Shown here: positions 25,064 through 33,625 of the stretch, piece after piece | Layout of the letters: the number at the start of each line of letters is the position of its first letter | Position numbering within the stretch: position 1 is the first letter of the stretch | NCBI RefSeq assembly: GCF_049276915.1 | Contig: NZ_JBASXK010000040.1 | Span: forward strand, 1-58,663 | Reading direction: 5' to 3' | Origin: Aestuariivita sp049276915 | GTDB taxonomy: Bacteria > Pseudomonadota > Alphaproteobacteria > Rhodobacterales > Rhodobacteraceae | DNA length: 58,663 nt | Translations under genes and position numbers: made by a program | Notes under the pieces: generated by a model | The model's input: only the letters and a program-made list of their open reading frames with translations | Databases searched by the model: none | Told to the model about the DNA's origin: nothing

Positions 25064-25087
25064 TCTTTAAGCAGTCAACAAACGTAG

Positions 25088-25117
25088 ACGCGCGCCTCGA
25101 TCAGGGCGCGCGTTTTT
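25088..25117 (+). terminator. Terminator of the pyrimidine operon
   Basis: A perfect 9-bp stem ACGCGCGCC (25088-25096) with GGCGCGCGT (25105-25113), loop of 8, then TTTTCG after the stem T. It lies 25 bases after the binding-protein stop. Confidence 0.9.
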
Positions 25118-25193
25118 CGTTTCTTCTGTCCGCCCGCGTAGGGCAGGCCGTGGATTTGGGTATTTTCAACCAGAAAGAAGCGGTATTCCGCTA

Positions 25194-25319
25194 TCAGTCC
25201 AGCCGGACGGACGCTCCGGTGACCTGTTGCGCCGAGGTTTGTCCCAGTTCTCCCAGGACCACCCATGCGCCGACGGACACCACCACCGTTGCGGCCATTG
25301 CCATCCAAATTGATTTCAT
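25194..25319 (-). CDS. 41-residue membrane peptide coupled to the WD40-cytochrome
   Basis: A short frame: one hydrophobic helix MAMAATVVVSVGAWVVLGEL after MKSIW, then a polar tail TSAQQVTGASVRLD. Its ATG overlaps the TGA of the WD40-cytochrome c gene (ATGA at 25319-25316), strong evidence for translational coupling. It looks like a single-pass membrane anchor or small subunit for the electron-transfer proteins encoded upstream. No family recognised. Confidence 0.65.
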   Translation of the reverse strand: MKSIWMAMAATVVVSVGAWVVLGELGQTSAQQVTGASVRLD

Positions 25320-26593
25320 TCGCTCTCCCTTTCCTCTCCTGTGGCCCGACGCAGGAAGGCGATCAGATCGTCGCGATCCGCCTGGCTCTGAATGACCTGC
25401 ATCGGCATTTTTGAGCCCGGTATATAGTGATCCGGACCTTCTTCGAACAGATCGTCGATGCTGGTTTCCGTCCAGATGATCGACGATTTCTGTAGCGTTT
25501 CGGAATAGCTGTAGTCACTCACGGCCCCTGCAGGCCGCTCGAAAATACCATAGAGCGTCGGGCCGGCCCGTCGCGCACTGGATGGGGTCAGCGTGTGACA
25601 GATCGAGCACTTGCGTTCGAATTGCCGTTCACCGTTGTCCATGTCCTCGGGCTTGCGCAGGAAGCTTTGTTCCTGTGTGCCCATCTGGCCGTGTTCGTTC
25701 AGAGAGGCCACGGGCCAGCTGTACATGGCGTTGTCGAGGCCTCCTGCATGGATGTTCGCACCATCCGATGAAAATGCGAGCGCCCAGACCGGGCCGCGCA
25801 GGGTGGCGCGAAAATCGCGGGCGATACGCCATGCGATCGTGTCGATCATCATGATGTAGCCTTCGCCGTCCCCCACGGCCAGCGTGCTGCCATCCGGCGA
25901 GAGCGCCATGGCGAGAATGGGGCGGCGCTCCAGCGTGAAATCCGCAATAGGTTCACCTGTTGCTGCATCGATGACGCGGGTGACGCCGTCGACGGCACCA
26001 TATGCGATCCAGCCCTGATTTTCGTTCACCACCAGTTCGTTGATGCCAAACCCGTGGCTGAGCAGCTGGGCTTTTTCTTGCCCTGTCGCGACATCCCAGA
26101 GCCGCAACGTGCCGTCGCTGCTGGCGCTGATCAACCCGGTGCCTTCTGCAATGAAGGCCACGTCATTGACGCCAGCCTGATGGCCGCTGAGGGAGCGCGC
26201 GGCACCCTCTTGCCAGAGACCGATGGTTCCATCCCAACTGGCTGTTGCAATCAGCGACCCGGACGCCGCGATCTGCATGATCTTGCCCTTGTGCTGCCCC
26301 ATGACGGCACCATCGGGCCAGCTGCGCAGAGTGAAGTCATCACCCGCCGAGAGCAGGGCAGGGCCATTGAACAGCACGGTGTTTACCGCCGCCTCATGGC
26401 CTTCCAGCCAGGTCGGGCTGCCATTGCTCCAAAGGCCGACAGAGTTATCAAAGCTGGCTGTGGCGATGCGCCCGTCGTCCGCAACGGCGATCCCCATGAT
26501 GGGGCCGCCATGGCCTTTGAGCGTAAAGAACCCGTCTGCCGCAGCATTCAGCGGCAGACAGGCAAGAGCCAGCGCAAGGGTTGCGCTGCGCAT
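25316..26593 (-). CDS. Periplasmic WD40-propeller cytochrome c of the formate dehydrogenase operon
   Basis: 425 residues: signal peptide (to about 19), a WD40 beta-propeller with at least six blades (repeats such as IATASFDNSVGLW, LISASSDGTLRLWD, IATASWDGTIGLW), then a class I cytochrome c domain. The heme site is CSICH (C329, C332, H333) and a likely distal ligand is M396 in SKMPM. It starts four bases after the cytochrome b subunit gene of formate dehydrogenase. Likely role: periplasmic electron carrier or docking scaffold taking electrons from the dehydrogenase. Fused WD40-cytochrome proteins are not part of the classical Fdn/Fdo enzymes. Confidence 0.85.
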   Translation of the reverse strand: MRSATLALALACLPLNAAADGFFTLKGHGGPIMGIAVADDGRIATASFDNSVGLWSNGSPTWLEGHEAAVNTVLFNGPALLSAGDDFTLRSWPDGAVMGQHKGKIMQIAASGSLIATASWDGTIGLWQEGAARSLSGHQAGVNDVAFIAEGTGLISASSDGTLRLWDVATGQEKAQLLSHGFGINELVVNENQGWIAYGAVDGVTRVIDAATGEPIADFTLERRPILAMALSPDGSTLAVGDGEGYIMMIDTIAWRIARDFRATLRGPVWALAFSSDGANIHAGGLDNAMYSWPVASLNEHGQMGTQEQSFLRKPEDMDNGERQFERKCSICHTLTPSSARRAGPTLYGIFERPAGAVSDYSYSETLQKSSIIWTETSIDDLFEEGPDHYIPGSKMPMQVIQSQADRDDLIAFLRRATGEERESE

Positions 26594-26597
26594 GGGG

Positions 26598-27803
26598 CTA
26601 TTCAGCCGGTGTCGCTGAACCCGAGGCGGCTTGTTTTGCCTTCACCTCTTCAACCCAGAGCGAGTGGTGCTCTTTGGCCCATTGCTCTTCGACTTCGCCC
26701 GATCCCATGGCATCGAACGCACCCTCCATACCGATAGAGCCGATATAGATATGGGCAAAGATCATCGCCATGAACACGAATGCGACGATCGAGTGCCAGA
26801 GCTGTGCAAACTGCATTTCTTCATGCGGTGCCATCTGTTCGGGCAGGACACCCAGACCGAAGGCCTGCGGCAGACCCGTATCGTTGAGGATCACAAAGGT
26901 CTTGGCAAACATGGGAAGTTCGAACGGGAAGAGCAGGGACAGACCAGACGCACTGATCGAAAGCCCCAGTACGACGCAACCCCAGAAGATCATCTTCTGG
27001 CCGGCATTGAATTTCCTGGCCGGCGGATGAACGCCTTTAGAGAACAGTCCGCCCCCCTTGGCCAGCCATGTCAGGTCATGTCTGTTGGGAATGTTGTGAA
27101 CCGTCCAGTTCAGGATGATGATCAACAGGCCCAGCATGAAGGCCCATGCCACGTTGTTGTGGGCCCATTTGGAGGCCATCGCGATCATGGCGAAGGATTC
27201 CTTGCCAAAGACCGGAATAAGCACAGCCCGTCCAAACAATGAGATCAGCCCGGTTGCTCCGAGGACCAGAAAGCTGGCCGCAAAGAGCCAGTGGCCAAAG
27301 CGTTCGAAGCCGGTGAAACGGGTCATGGTCCGTCCGGTTTTGGGGCCGTCGATCATGATCTTGCCACGCAGCAGATAGAACAGTGCAAGCGCAGCGAGAG
27401 TGCCGCCCATGAGCCATGCACCATAAATTGACAGCGGTCCTTCGCGGAACTGCCACCACCACATGCCACGATCCTGAATCAGCACGCCGGCACCCGGCGC
27501 GTTGGTCGAGACGGTGACATCGGCCGTGCCATAACGCAGCGCAAGGTAGACATCGCTGTCGGATTCACCGCCCAGCGTGCCCAGTTGTTCAGAGATACCG
27601 GCGGCAGCGGTACCTGTCTGATCCAGCCGCCAGCTGAAATCGACGTCTTCGCCACGTTGACGGGCCAGGATATCTTCAAGGGTAGGAGACCCCGAGCGGG
27701 GTTGAAACTCTTCGGTTTGTTGTGATTGCGGGGATGCCTCCTGGGCGGATGCGGAAATCGCCATCAGGCATGTCAGGATCAGAGCAAATATCGCGCGCAG
27801 CAT
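26598..27803 (-). CDS. fdhC: Formate dehydrogenase cytochrome b556 subunit (gamma)
   Basis: 401 residues, clearly longer than the roughly 210-residue E. coli FdnI. The N-terminal part is a signal-like helix and a periplasmic segment of about 110 residues, then a further helix (SIYGAWLMGGTLAALALFYLL). The C-terminal 220 residues are the di-heme cytochrome b core with GFERFGHWLFAAS, KWAHNNVAW and LWHSIVAFVFMAMIFAHIYIG, which carry candidate heme histidines. It passes electrons from FdhB to quinone or to the adjacent cytochrome c. A terminator-like hairpin separates it from fdhB. Confidence 0.9.
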   Translation of the reverse strand: MLRAIFALILTCLMAISASAQEASPQSQQTEEFQPRSGSPTLEDILARQRGEDVDFSWRLDQTGTAAAGISEQLGTLGGESDSDVYLALRYGTADVTVSTNAPGAGVLIQDRGMWWWQFREGPLSIYGAWLMGGTLAALALFYLLRGKIMIDGPKTGRTMTRFTGFERFGHWLFAASFLVLGATGLISLFGRAVLIPVFGKESFAMIAMASKWAHNNVAWAFMLGLLIIILNWTVHNIPNRHDLTWLAKGGGLFSKGVHPPARKFNAGQKMIFWGCVVLGLSISASGLSLLFPFELPMFAKTFVILNDTGLPQAFGLGVLPEQMAPHEEMQFAQLWHSIVAFVFMAMIFAHIYIGSIGMEGAFDAMGSGEVEEQWAKEHHSLWVEEVKAKQAASGSATPAE

Positions 27804-27829
27804 TTGTCGGTGGTCCCTGTCTTAGGAGT

Positions 27830-27867
27830 GATAAAAAAGGGCGGCCCGTTCTTATGCGAGCCGCCCT
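27830..27867 (-). terminator. Intrinsic terminator inside the fdh operon (fdhB / fdhC)
   Basis: On the minus strand, AGGGCGGC (27867-27860) pairs with GCCGCCCT (27845-27838) across a 14-base loop and is followed by TTTTTTAT. It lies 22 bases after the fdhB stop and about 27 bases before the fdhC start, so it could reduce expression of fdhC and the genes behind it relative to fdhAB. Confidence 0.75.
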
Positions 27868-27888
27868 GATGATCGTCAGAATGCGGGG

Positions 27889-28482
27889 TTAGCCGCCTTT
27901 CTGTTCATAGGCTGTGCCCCAACCCCAGGCGCCTGAACCGAAACCACGGGCGACGACGCGCTCGCGGTAGATGTTGGCAACAACGTCGCCATCACCGGCC
28001 AGCAGGGCCTTGGTGGAACACATCTCGGCGCAGATCGGCAGTTTGCCTTCCGCGATCCGGTTGCGGCCATACTTCTGGAACTCTGCGGCGGAATGGGTCT
28101 CTTCGGGGCCACCGGCGCAGAAGGTACATTTGTCCATCTTGCCGCGGGATCCGAAGTTGCCCGCCTGTGGGTACTGCGGCGCACCGAAAGGGCACGCATA
28201 GAAGCAATATCCGCAGCCGATGCAGAGGTCCTTGGAGTGCAGCACCACACCGTCATCGGTCTGATAGAAGCAATCCACAGGGCACACCGCCATACAGGGC
28301 GCGTCCGAACAATGCATACAGGCCACCGAGATCGACCGTTCACCGGGCTTACCATCATTGATGGTGACAACACGGCGGCGGTTGATACCCCATGGTACCT
28401 CATGCTCGTTCTTACAGGCCGTGACGCAGGCATTGCACTCAATGCAGCGTTCGGCGTCGCAGAGAAACTTTGCTCTTGCCAT
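27889..28482 (-). CDS. fdhB: Formate dehydrogenase iron-sulfur subunit (beta, FDH3B-like)
   Basis: 197 residues with four [4Fe-4S] cysteine groups: CIECNACVTAC (C13, C16, C19, C23), CMHCSDAPCMAVCPVDC, CIGCGYCFYAC and CTFCAGG with the later CAEMC. This is the electron wire from FdhA to the cytochrome b subunit. It is shorter than E. coli FdnH and lacks the C-terminal membrane helix, so it depends on FdhC for attachment. Starts 12 bases after the fdhA stop. Confidence 0.93.
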   Translation of the reverse strand: MARAKFLCDAERCIECNACVTACKNEHEVPWGINRRRVVTINDGKPGERSISVACMHCSDAPCMAVCPVDCFYQTDDGVVLHSKDLCIGCGYCFYACPFGAPQYPQAGNFGSRGKMDKCTFCAGGPEETHSAAEFQKYGRNRIAEGKLPICAEMCSTKALLAGDGDVVANIYRERVVARGFGSGAWGWGTAYEQKGG

Positions 28483-28494
28483 TTTCTCTTCTCC

Positions 28495-31380
28495 TTACGC
28501 TGCCCAGATCTTGCAGAGAGTCGCTTTGGTCTCCTGCATCTGGGTCACTGAGTCATAGCCGTAGGTCTGGGCGGTGTTGGTTGATTCACCCAGAACATAG
28601 GGGTCTGCACCGTCGGGGTATTTCGACCGTTGGTCCTCACCCTGATAATGCCCGCCAAAGTGGAACGGCATGAACGCCACCCCGGCTTCGACCCGTTCGG
28701 TGACCATGGCCATAACCTTGACCTTGCCGCCTTCGGGGCCCTCGACCCAGACCTGAGCGCCGTCACGGACGTTCAGATCATTGGCATCGCGCGGGTTGAT
28801 TTCGACGAACATGTCTTGCTGAAGCTCAGCCAGCCAGGGGTTCGACCGGGTTTCATCCCCGCCACCTTCGTATTCGACCAGACGCCCCGAAGTGAGGATG
28901 ATCGGATAGTCCTGAGAAAAGTCGTTCTTCTGGATCGATGCGTACATTGTCGGCACGCGCCAGAACTTCTTGTCCTCATAGGTGGGGTAGTCTGCCACCA
29001 GATCACGACGGTTCGAATAGAGCGGTTCGCGGTGCAGCGGCACCGGATCCGGGAAGGTCCAGACGACGGCGCGGGCCTTGGCGTTGCCGAAAGGAGCACA
29101 GCCATGCTTGATCGCGACCCGCTGGATACCGCCCGACAGGTCGGTCTTCCAGTTGGCTTTCGGACCACCGACAGCGTCGACCGCGGCGCGTTCTTCGGCG
29201 GTCAGATCGCCGTCCCAACCCAGATCCATCAGCATCTGCATCGTGAATTCGGGGTATCCGTCCTGAATTTCCGATCCTGCGCTGTAGACGCCTTCGGCCA
29301 GCAGATTGTCGCCATCGCGTTCTACACCAAAGCGGGCGCGGAACGTGAGGCCACCTTCGGCCACCGGCAGCGACATATCATAGAGATTGGCGGTGCCTGG
29401 ATGGTTCATCTCGGGTGTTCCCCAGCAAGGCCAGGGCATGCCGTAGTAGTCACCATCTGCCGGGCCACCATTGGCGCGCAACGTCGTGCGGTCAAAGGTG
29501 TGCTGATTGGCCATGTGCATCTTCATGCGTTCTGGTGACTGGCCGGTATACCCGATGGTCCACATGCCGCGATTGAACTCGCGGGTGATGTCCTCGATGT
29601 TGGGCTCTTCAGGGCCATCCATCGAGATGTTGCGGAACAGACGGTCTTCGAAGCCGAACTTCTTGGCAAGTTTCGCCATGATGATGTGGTCGGGCAGGGA
29701 CTCGAACAGTGGATCGAATACCTTGTCACGCCATTGCAGCGACCGGTTGGATGCGGTGACCGAACCGCGGGTCTCGAACTGGGTCGAGGCCGGCAGCAGG
29801 TAAACGCCATCGGTGCGGTCATGCAGGACCGCCGAGACGGTGGGGTAGGGATCGACCACGACCAGCATGTCGAGCTTTTCCATCGCCGTCTTCATCTCGG
29901 GCAGGCGTGTCTGGCTGTTGGGAGCATGCCCCCAAAGAACCATGGCCCGGGTGTTTGCGGGCTGGTCAAGGTTCTCGGCATCCTCCAGAACCCCATCGAT
30001 CCACCGGCTGACCGGGATCCCGTTGAGGTTCATCATCTTCTTGTCGCCATAGCTGGCGTCCGAGAACCGGCTTTTCAGCCAATCAAGGTCTTCTTCCCAG
30101 ACGCGCGCCCAATGCGCCCACGACCCATCGGCCAAGCCATAGTAGCCGGGCAGTGTGTCGGCGAGTACACCGAGGTCGGTCGCACCCTGAACGTTGTCAT
30201 GGCCGCGGAAGATGTTGGTGCCGCCACCGGCGGTGCCCATGTTGCCCAGAGCCAGCTGGAGCACGCAATAAGCGCGGGTGTTATTGTTGCCGTTGGTGTG
30301 CTGCGTGCCGCCCATGCACCAGATCACTGTGCCGGGACGGTTGTTTGCCATGGTGCGGGCCACGCGGCGCAACTGTTCGCCAGGTGTGCCTGTCACACGC
30401 TCCACTTCTTCGGGCGTCCATTTCGCGACTTCGGTCTTGATCTGGTCCATGCCCCAAACACGGGTGCGGATGAACTCTTTGTCTTCCCAGCCGTTTTCGA
30501 AGATGTGCCACAGGATACCCCAGACCAGCGCAACGTCTGTGCCGGGGCGGAAGCGGACATATTCGTCGGCATGTGCGGCAGTGCGGGTGAACCGCGGGTC
30601 GCACACGATCAGGGGCGCATTGTTTTGCTCTTTGGCCTTCAGAACATGCAGCAGCGAGACGGGGTGCGCCTCGGCAGGGTTGCCGCCGATAATGAAGATC
30701 GCCTTGGAGTTATGGATGTCGTTGTAGCTGTTCGTCATGGCACCGTAGCCCCATGTGTTCGCTACGCCAGCCACTGTTGTCGAATGGCAGATCCGGGCCT
30801 GGTGATCGATGTTGTTCGTGCCCCAATAGGCAGCGAACTTGCGATACAAATAGGCCTGTTCGTTGTTGAACTTGGCAGATCCAAGCCAGTAAACGCTGTC
30901 AGGGCCGCTTTCTTCGCGGATCTTCAGCATCCCGTCGCCGATTTCCTCGATGGCCTGATCCCAGCTGATGCGTGTCCATTCGCCATTCACTTTCTTCATC
31001 GGATACTTCAGGCGACGCTCGCCATGGGCGTGTTCGCGCACCGCTGCCCCTTTGGCACAATGTGCGCCGAGGTTGAACGGGCTGTCCCAACCGGGCTCTT
31101 GCCCGGTCCAGACGCCGTTTTGCACTTCTGCAACGACGGTACAGCCGACAGAGCAGTGTGTGCAGATAGATTTGACGGTCTCAACCGCACCAGCAGCCGC
31201 ATTGGCCGCGCTGGCTTTTGTCACTGTGCCGCCAGTAGCGCTGATCGCAGCAAGGCCGCCAATGGCCAGACCAGATCCGCGCAGGAATGTCCGGCGGTCA
31301 ACAGATGTTCCGCGTGCCTGCGAGTGGATCGAAGTCCGCTGGGGGCGTCTCGCAACCCCGTTGGTCTTTTTCCTCAACAT
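28495..31380 (-). CDS. fdhA: Formate dehydrogenase catalytic subunit FdhA (Mo/W-bis-MGD)
   Basis: 961 residues. A twin-arginine signal DRRTFLRG at about 28-35 sends the folded enzyme to the periplasm. A [4Fe-4S] site is formed by C73, C76, C80 and C108, followed by K110. The Mo/W ligand is C198 in ARICHS, a TGC cysteine codon rather than selenocysteine; H199 follows as in other formate dehydrogenases. The C-terminal molydopterin-binding domain includes ILTSGRLVEYEGGGDETRSN. It oxidises formate to CO2. With a tungstate transporter 20 kb away, tungsten is a plausible metal. Fully intact. Confidence 0.95.
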   Translation of the reverse strand: MLRKKTNGVARRPQRTSIHSQARGTSVDRRTFLRGSGLAIGGLAAISATGGTVTKASAANAAAGAVETVKSICTHCSVGCTVVAEVQNGVWTGQEPGWDSPFNLGAHCAKGAAVREHAHGERRLKYPMKKVNGEWTRISWDQAIEEIGDGMLKIREESGPDSVYWLGSAKFNNEQAYLYRKFAAYWGTNNIDHQARICHSTTVAGVANTWGYGAMTNSYNDIHNSKAIFIIGGNPAEAHPVSLLHVLKAKEQNNAPLIVCDPRFTRTAAHADEYVRFRPGTDVALVWGILWHIFENGWEDKEFIRTRVWGMDQIKTEVAKWTPEEVERVTGTPGEQLRRVARTMANNRPGTVIWCMGGTQHTNGNNNTRAYCVLQLALGNMGTAGGGTNIFRGHDNVQGATDLGVLADTLPGYYGLADGSWAHWARVWEEDLDWLKSRFSDASYGDKKMMNLNGIPVSRWIDGVLEDAENLDQPANTRAMVLWGHAPNSQTRLPEMKTAMEKLDMLVVVDPYPTVSAVLHDRTDGVYLLPASTQFETRGSVTASNRSLQWRDKVFDPLFESLPDHIIMAKLAKKFGFEDRLFRNISMDGPEEPNIEDITREFNRGMWTIGYTGQSPERMKMHMANQHTFDRTTLRANGGPADGDYYGMPWPCWGTPEMNHPGTANLYDMSLPVAEGGLTFRARFGVERDGDNLLAEGVYSAGSEIQDGYPEFTMQMLMDLGWDGDLTAEERAAVDAVGGPKANWKTDLSGGIQRVAIKHGCAPFGNAKARAVVWTFPDPVPLHREPLYSNRRDLVADYPTYEDKKFWRVPTMYASIQKNDFSQDYPIILTSGRLVEYEGGGDETRSNPWLAELQQDMFVEINPRDANDLNVRDGAQVWVEGPEGGKVKVMAMVTERVEAGVAFMPFHFGGHYQGEDQRSKYPDGADPYVLGESTNTAQTYGYDSVTQMQETKATLCKIWAA

Positions 31381-31490
31381 GTTTCATTTCCTTCCGTGCT
31401 CACCAGGTCGACTGGTTGGCTGGGGCTGATAGAATCGGCGTCAGGGCTATTCGCGACTTTCTGCCGGTGCTTGGCGATCGTCCGGATCAT
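31374..31490 (-). CDS. Possible 38-residue leader frame before fdhA
   Basis: A short frame beginning MIRTIAKHRQKVANS and ending GNETC, whose TGA overlaps the fdhA start (ATGTTGA). Only position supports it: it would couple translation into fdhA, and no strong Shine-Dalgarno precedes it. Could be chance in a 145-base gap. Confidence 0.25.
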   Translation of the reverse strand: MIRTIAKHRQKVANSPDADSISPSQPVDLVSTEGNETC

Positions 31491-31525
31491 CTGCCCGGGC
31501 GCTGCCGTCTTCGTTCAGCGGTTCT

Positions 31526-31717
31526 CTAGAACCGCGCGCTGTCGAGATAGGCGCGCGTATGTGCCGTATCCTGAATCCGCGTCTCGCCGGTCGGCTCTTC
31601 GGCCGCCTGGGCCTCTGTTCCGCTCAGCGCAGCCGCCGCAACAGCAGCGGGTGCCGCAGTTCCAGCCAGTTTGAGGAAATCACGGCGTGAAGCACGGTCA
31701 TCCTTCGTTTTGCTCAT
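31526..31717 (-). CDS. Small TAT-signal protein of the formate dehydrogenase operon
   Basis: 63 residues. A twin-arginine signal (ASRRDFLKLAG, residues 9-19) with a hydrophobic stretch AAPAAVAAAALSG is followed by a short mature segment of about 25 residues ending YLDSARF. Proteins of this kind sit upstream of fdhA in many alphaproteobacteria; the role is unknown, perhaps a chaperone lure or a small subunit exported with the enzyme. The stop lies within an 8-bp hairpin (31518-31535) that may protect or process the transcript. Confidence 0.78.
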   Translation of the reverse strand: MSKTKDDRASRRDFLKLAGTAAPAAVAAAALSGTEAQAAEEPTGETRIQDTAHTRAYLDSARF

Positions 31718-31778
31718 GGAAACGTCTCCTCCCATTTGCGTTTGGGCCACCCTTTCAGGCAGCCATTGAAACGACCCA

Positions 31779-32372
31779 TCAGGCCGTCATTCGGAACGCT
31801 TCGCGCTCGATATCCATGAACACCCTGCCGGCTGTACCGACCGAGGCGTAAAAGACCGAGTTCTTGGCGGCTTCCAAATCTGAATAAAAATGTCCGGCCC
31901 AGGGGCCGATGTGCTTGGCCCAGAAGGTTTTCTGAGCTTCCAGTGTCGCGGGTGCACCAAAGCGCCCCACGATCATGCCCGCCATCATCTCCATGAGAGA
32001 GGCGATATTGTCTTCGGGTTCATACACGTTCTGTGCTCGGGTGATGCCGCGTACGACCATGTCGCTGCGCAATTGCGCCAGAGGCTTTTCGTTGAGAAAG
32101 CCTGTGAGGTAGTAGGACGCATAGGGCAACAACTCGCCACGCCCCAAGCCAATGAACAGGGCGTTGAATTCGCGCACGACGGTCTGCGGCTTGGAGGCCT
32201 TGGCGACGCGCGACATCGTCGCGATGGCCTGGCCAAGGTCGGTTTCGTCCCCGCCAAGACCTGCGCATTGATCCAACACCATCTGATCTGGCGGACCCGC
32301 CAGAAGCAGTCCGAGGAAATTATAGAAGTCCGCGCGGAGGCGGTCCTCTTCGGCAATCTCAAGTGTCGTCAT
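31779..32372 (-). CDS. TorD-family chaperone for formate dehydrogenase
   Basis: 197-residue all-helical cytoplasmic protein of the TorD/DmsD group: RLRADFYNFLGLLLAGPP at the start, REFNALFIGLGRGELLPYASYYLTG in the middle, with EPEDNIASLMEMMAGMI. It binds the signal and apoprotein of the molybdoenzyme FdhA until cofactor insertion and TAT export. The ATG at 32372 has AGGG six bases upstream; two in-frame ATGs farther upstream have poorer spacing. Confidence 0.88.
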   Translation of the reverse strand: MTTLEIAEEDRLRADFYNFLGLLLAGPPDQMVLDQCAGLGGDETDLGQAIATMSRVAKASKPQTVVREFNALFIGLGRGELLPYASYYLTGFLNEKPLAQLRSDMVVRGITRAQNVYEPEDNIASLMEMMAGMIVGRFGAPATLEAQKTFWAKHIGPWAGHFYSDLEAAKNSVFYASVGTAGRVFMDIEREAFRMTA

Positions 32373-32405
32373 GTGCATCCCTAGGCTGTATTCCATGGTA
32401 CACCG

Positions 32406-33068
32406 TTAAGCCTCGAACGCGAAGCGCATACGCCGTCTGGACACTGCGGCAAAATGCGTATCCGACTGTTTTTCTTGGTTTTCATTTCCGCGCGGGCTGT
32501 CTGCGTGAAAGCCTTCATCTGTTGGCGTTGCGTGCTCGGCGCGCAAAGCGGAAGCGTCGGATGCCGCGTCCATGGCTGCCGGCACGGAGTCTTGCGCCGC
32601 CTCGTCCGTTGGCTCTGCAGGTACATCAACGGATTTGCCCAAGGCTTTTGCAGCTTTTTCGTCAGCCTGACGGGCCAGTTCCTCGATATGGGCCAGCATA
32701 CCCTTGCCCACCTGATAGGACGTCTTGATGCTGTCGACGACAAATGCGGGATCGTTGAAGTCTTCGTCGTAATCGACAAGCCCGTCGAGGTTTGCCAGGA
32801 CCGGATTCAGCTTCCAAAGCTGGCGCAGGGCGCGGCGACGCAGTCTTTCGGGTACGGCTTGTGCCATGAAACCACGCACGTCATCGCCTGGCTGCAGTGT
32901 GTCCGGATCAGGCAGGTTCAGTTCGGTCAGGATTTCCTGATCGGATTTTTCTTCAAGGGTCTCGCGTTCGACACGCACTACTTCTTGCGCGACCGCGCGT
33001 TGCTCGGCCTGCTGTTCGGCCCGAACGGCTGCCTTGCGCCGGGCCCAGAAATCGGCACGCGTGCTCAT
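32406..33068 (-). CDS. DUF3306 protein
   Basis: 220 residues, hydrophilic and without signal peptide. It opens with FWARRKAAVRAEQQAEQRAV, which predicts a charged helix, followed by the conserved core PERLRRRALRQLWKLNPVLANLDGLVDYDEDFND of the DUF3306 family. A long Ala/Glu/Asp-rich tail is low complexity. Found beside DUF3305 in formate dehydrogenase loci; function unknown, assumed maturation or assembly. Its ATG overlaps the DUF3305 stop by four bases. Confidence 0.85.
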   Translation of the reverse strand: MSTRADFWARRKAAVRAEQQAEQRAVAQEVVRVERETLEEKSDQEILTELNLPDPDTLQPGDDVRGFMAQAVPERLRRRALRQLWKLNPVLANLDGLVDYDEDFNDPAFVVDSIKTSYQVGKGMLAHIEELARQADEKAAKALGKSVDVPAEPTDEAAQDSVPAAMDAASDASALRAEHATPTDEGFHADSPRGNENQEKQSDTHFAAVSRRRMRFAFEA

Positions 33069-33625
33069 TGCACCAGCCTTTTGCGCGGCGCGCGGAACAC
33101 GTCGCTGGTTTGATGAATGCGTTCATCGCCCTTGCCGTTTTCGGTCAGATCAACGCGCTTGCGGTCGCGCTTGCGTTTGACGAACGTGTCTTCCACGTGG
33201 TGCTTGAGCGTAAACTCCTCGATCCAGGCGGCCAGACCAGCGCTCATCGGCACCTTTTCCACCAGATCATCACCATTGTCGGTATAGTCCTGAGCCTCGA
33301 ACGGCGAGGCGGTCACCACGGCAACATCAAGCGGTGCGTTGCCGTCTGGCTCATTGCGCAGCACGACATAGATCGACGGCGCTCCGTCCGCGAGATTGGT
33401 CAGGTAAGCCTCGGTCTCGGCAGCCCACAAGGTCAGGGGAAGAGTGGCGGCGTGATACTCGACGGTTTCGCCATCCCGGCGCAACTCACGCCAGTTTGCC
33501 TGCGCCGCGCCGGGCATAACAGCCGAGACCCGCCATGCCCATTTGGCCCAGCGTGTAACGCCGGGTGATTTTCTCACCACGACACCAAGTGGCATCGTAA
33601 TATGTATAGCAGCAGATTGTGCCAC
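33065..33625 (-). CDS. DUF3305 protein, first gene of the fdh operon
   Basis: 186 residues. The core starts MPLGVVVRKSPGVTRWAKWAWRV, typical of the DUF3305 family, and continues with LPLTLWAAETEAYLTNL and PSIYVVLR. The C-terminus is strongly basic (FVKRKRDRKRVDL). A GTG start at 33625 has CGGAGGA six bases before it. Function unknown; the DUF3305-DUF3306 pair accompanies molybdoenzyme formate dehydrogenases and may help cofactor delivery. An 8-bp hairpin lies just upstream of the ribosome-binding site. Confidence 0.85.
   Translation of the reverse strand: MAQSAAIHITMPLGVVVRKSPGVTRWAKWAWRVSAVMPGAAQANWRELRRDGETVEYHAATLPLTLWAAETEAYLTNLADGAPSIYVVLRNEPDGNAPLDVAVVTASPFEAQDYTDNGDDLVEKVPMSAGLAAWIEEFTLKHHVEDTFVKRKRDRKRVDLTENGKGDERIHQTSDVFRAPRKRLVQ

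Noticed and set aside
30780..30790. Selenocysteine in formate dehydrogenase
   Set aside because: The active-site codon is TGC (cysteine 198), not TGA, and there is no SECIS-like need.
29686..31674. A 662-codon plus-strand frame over fdhA
   Set aside because: Antisense to fdhA, which has all Fe-S and Mo/W motifs.
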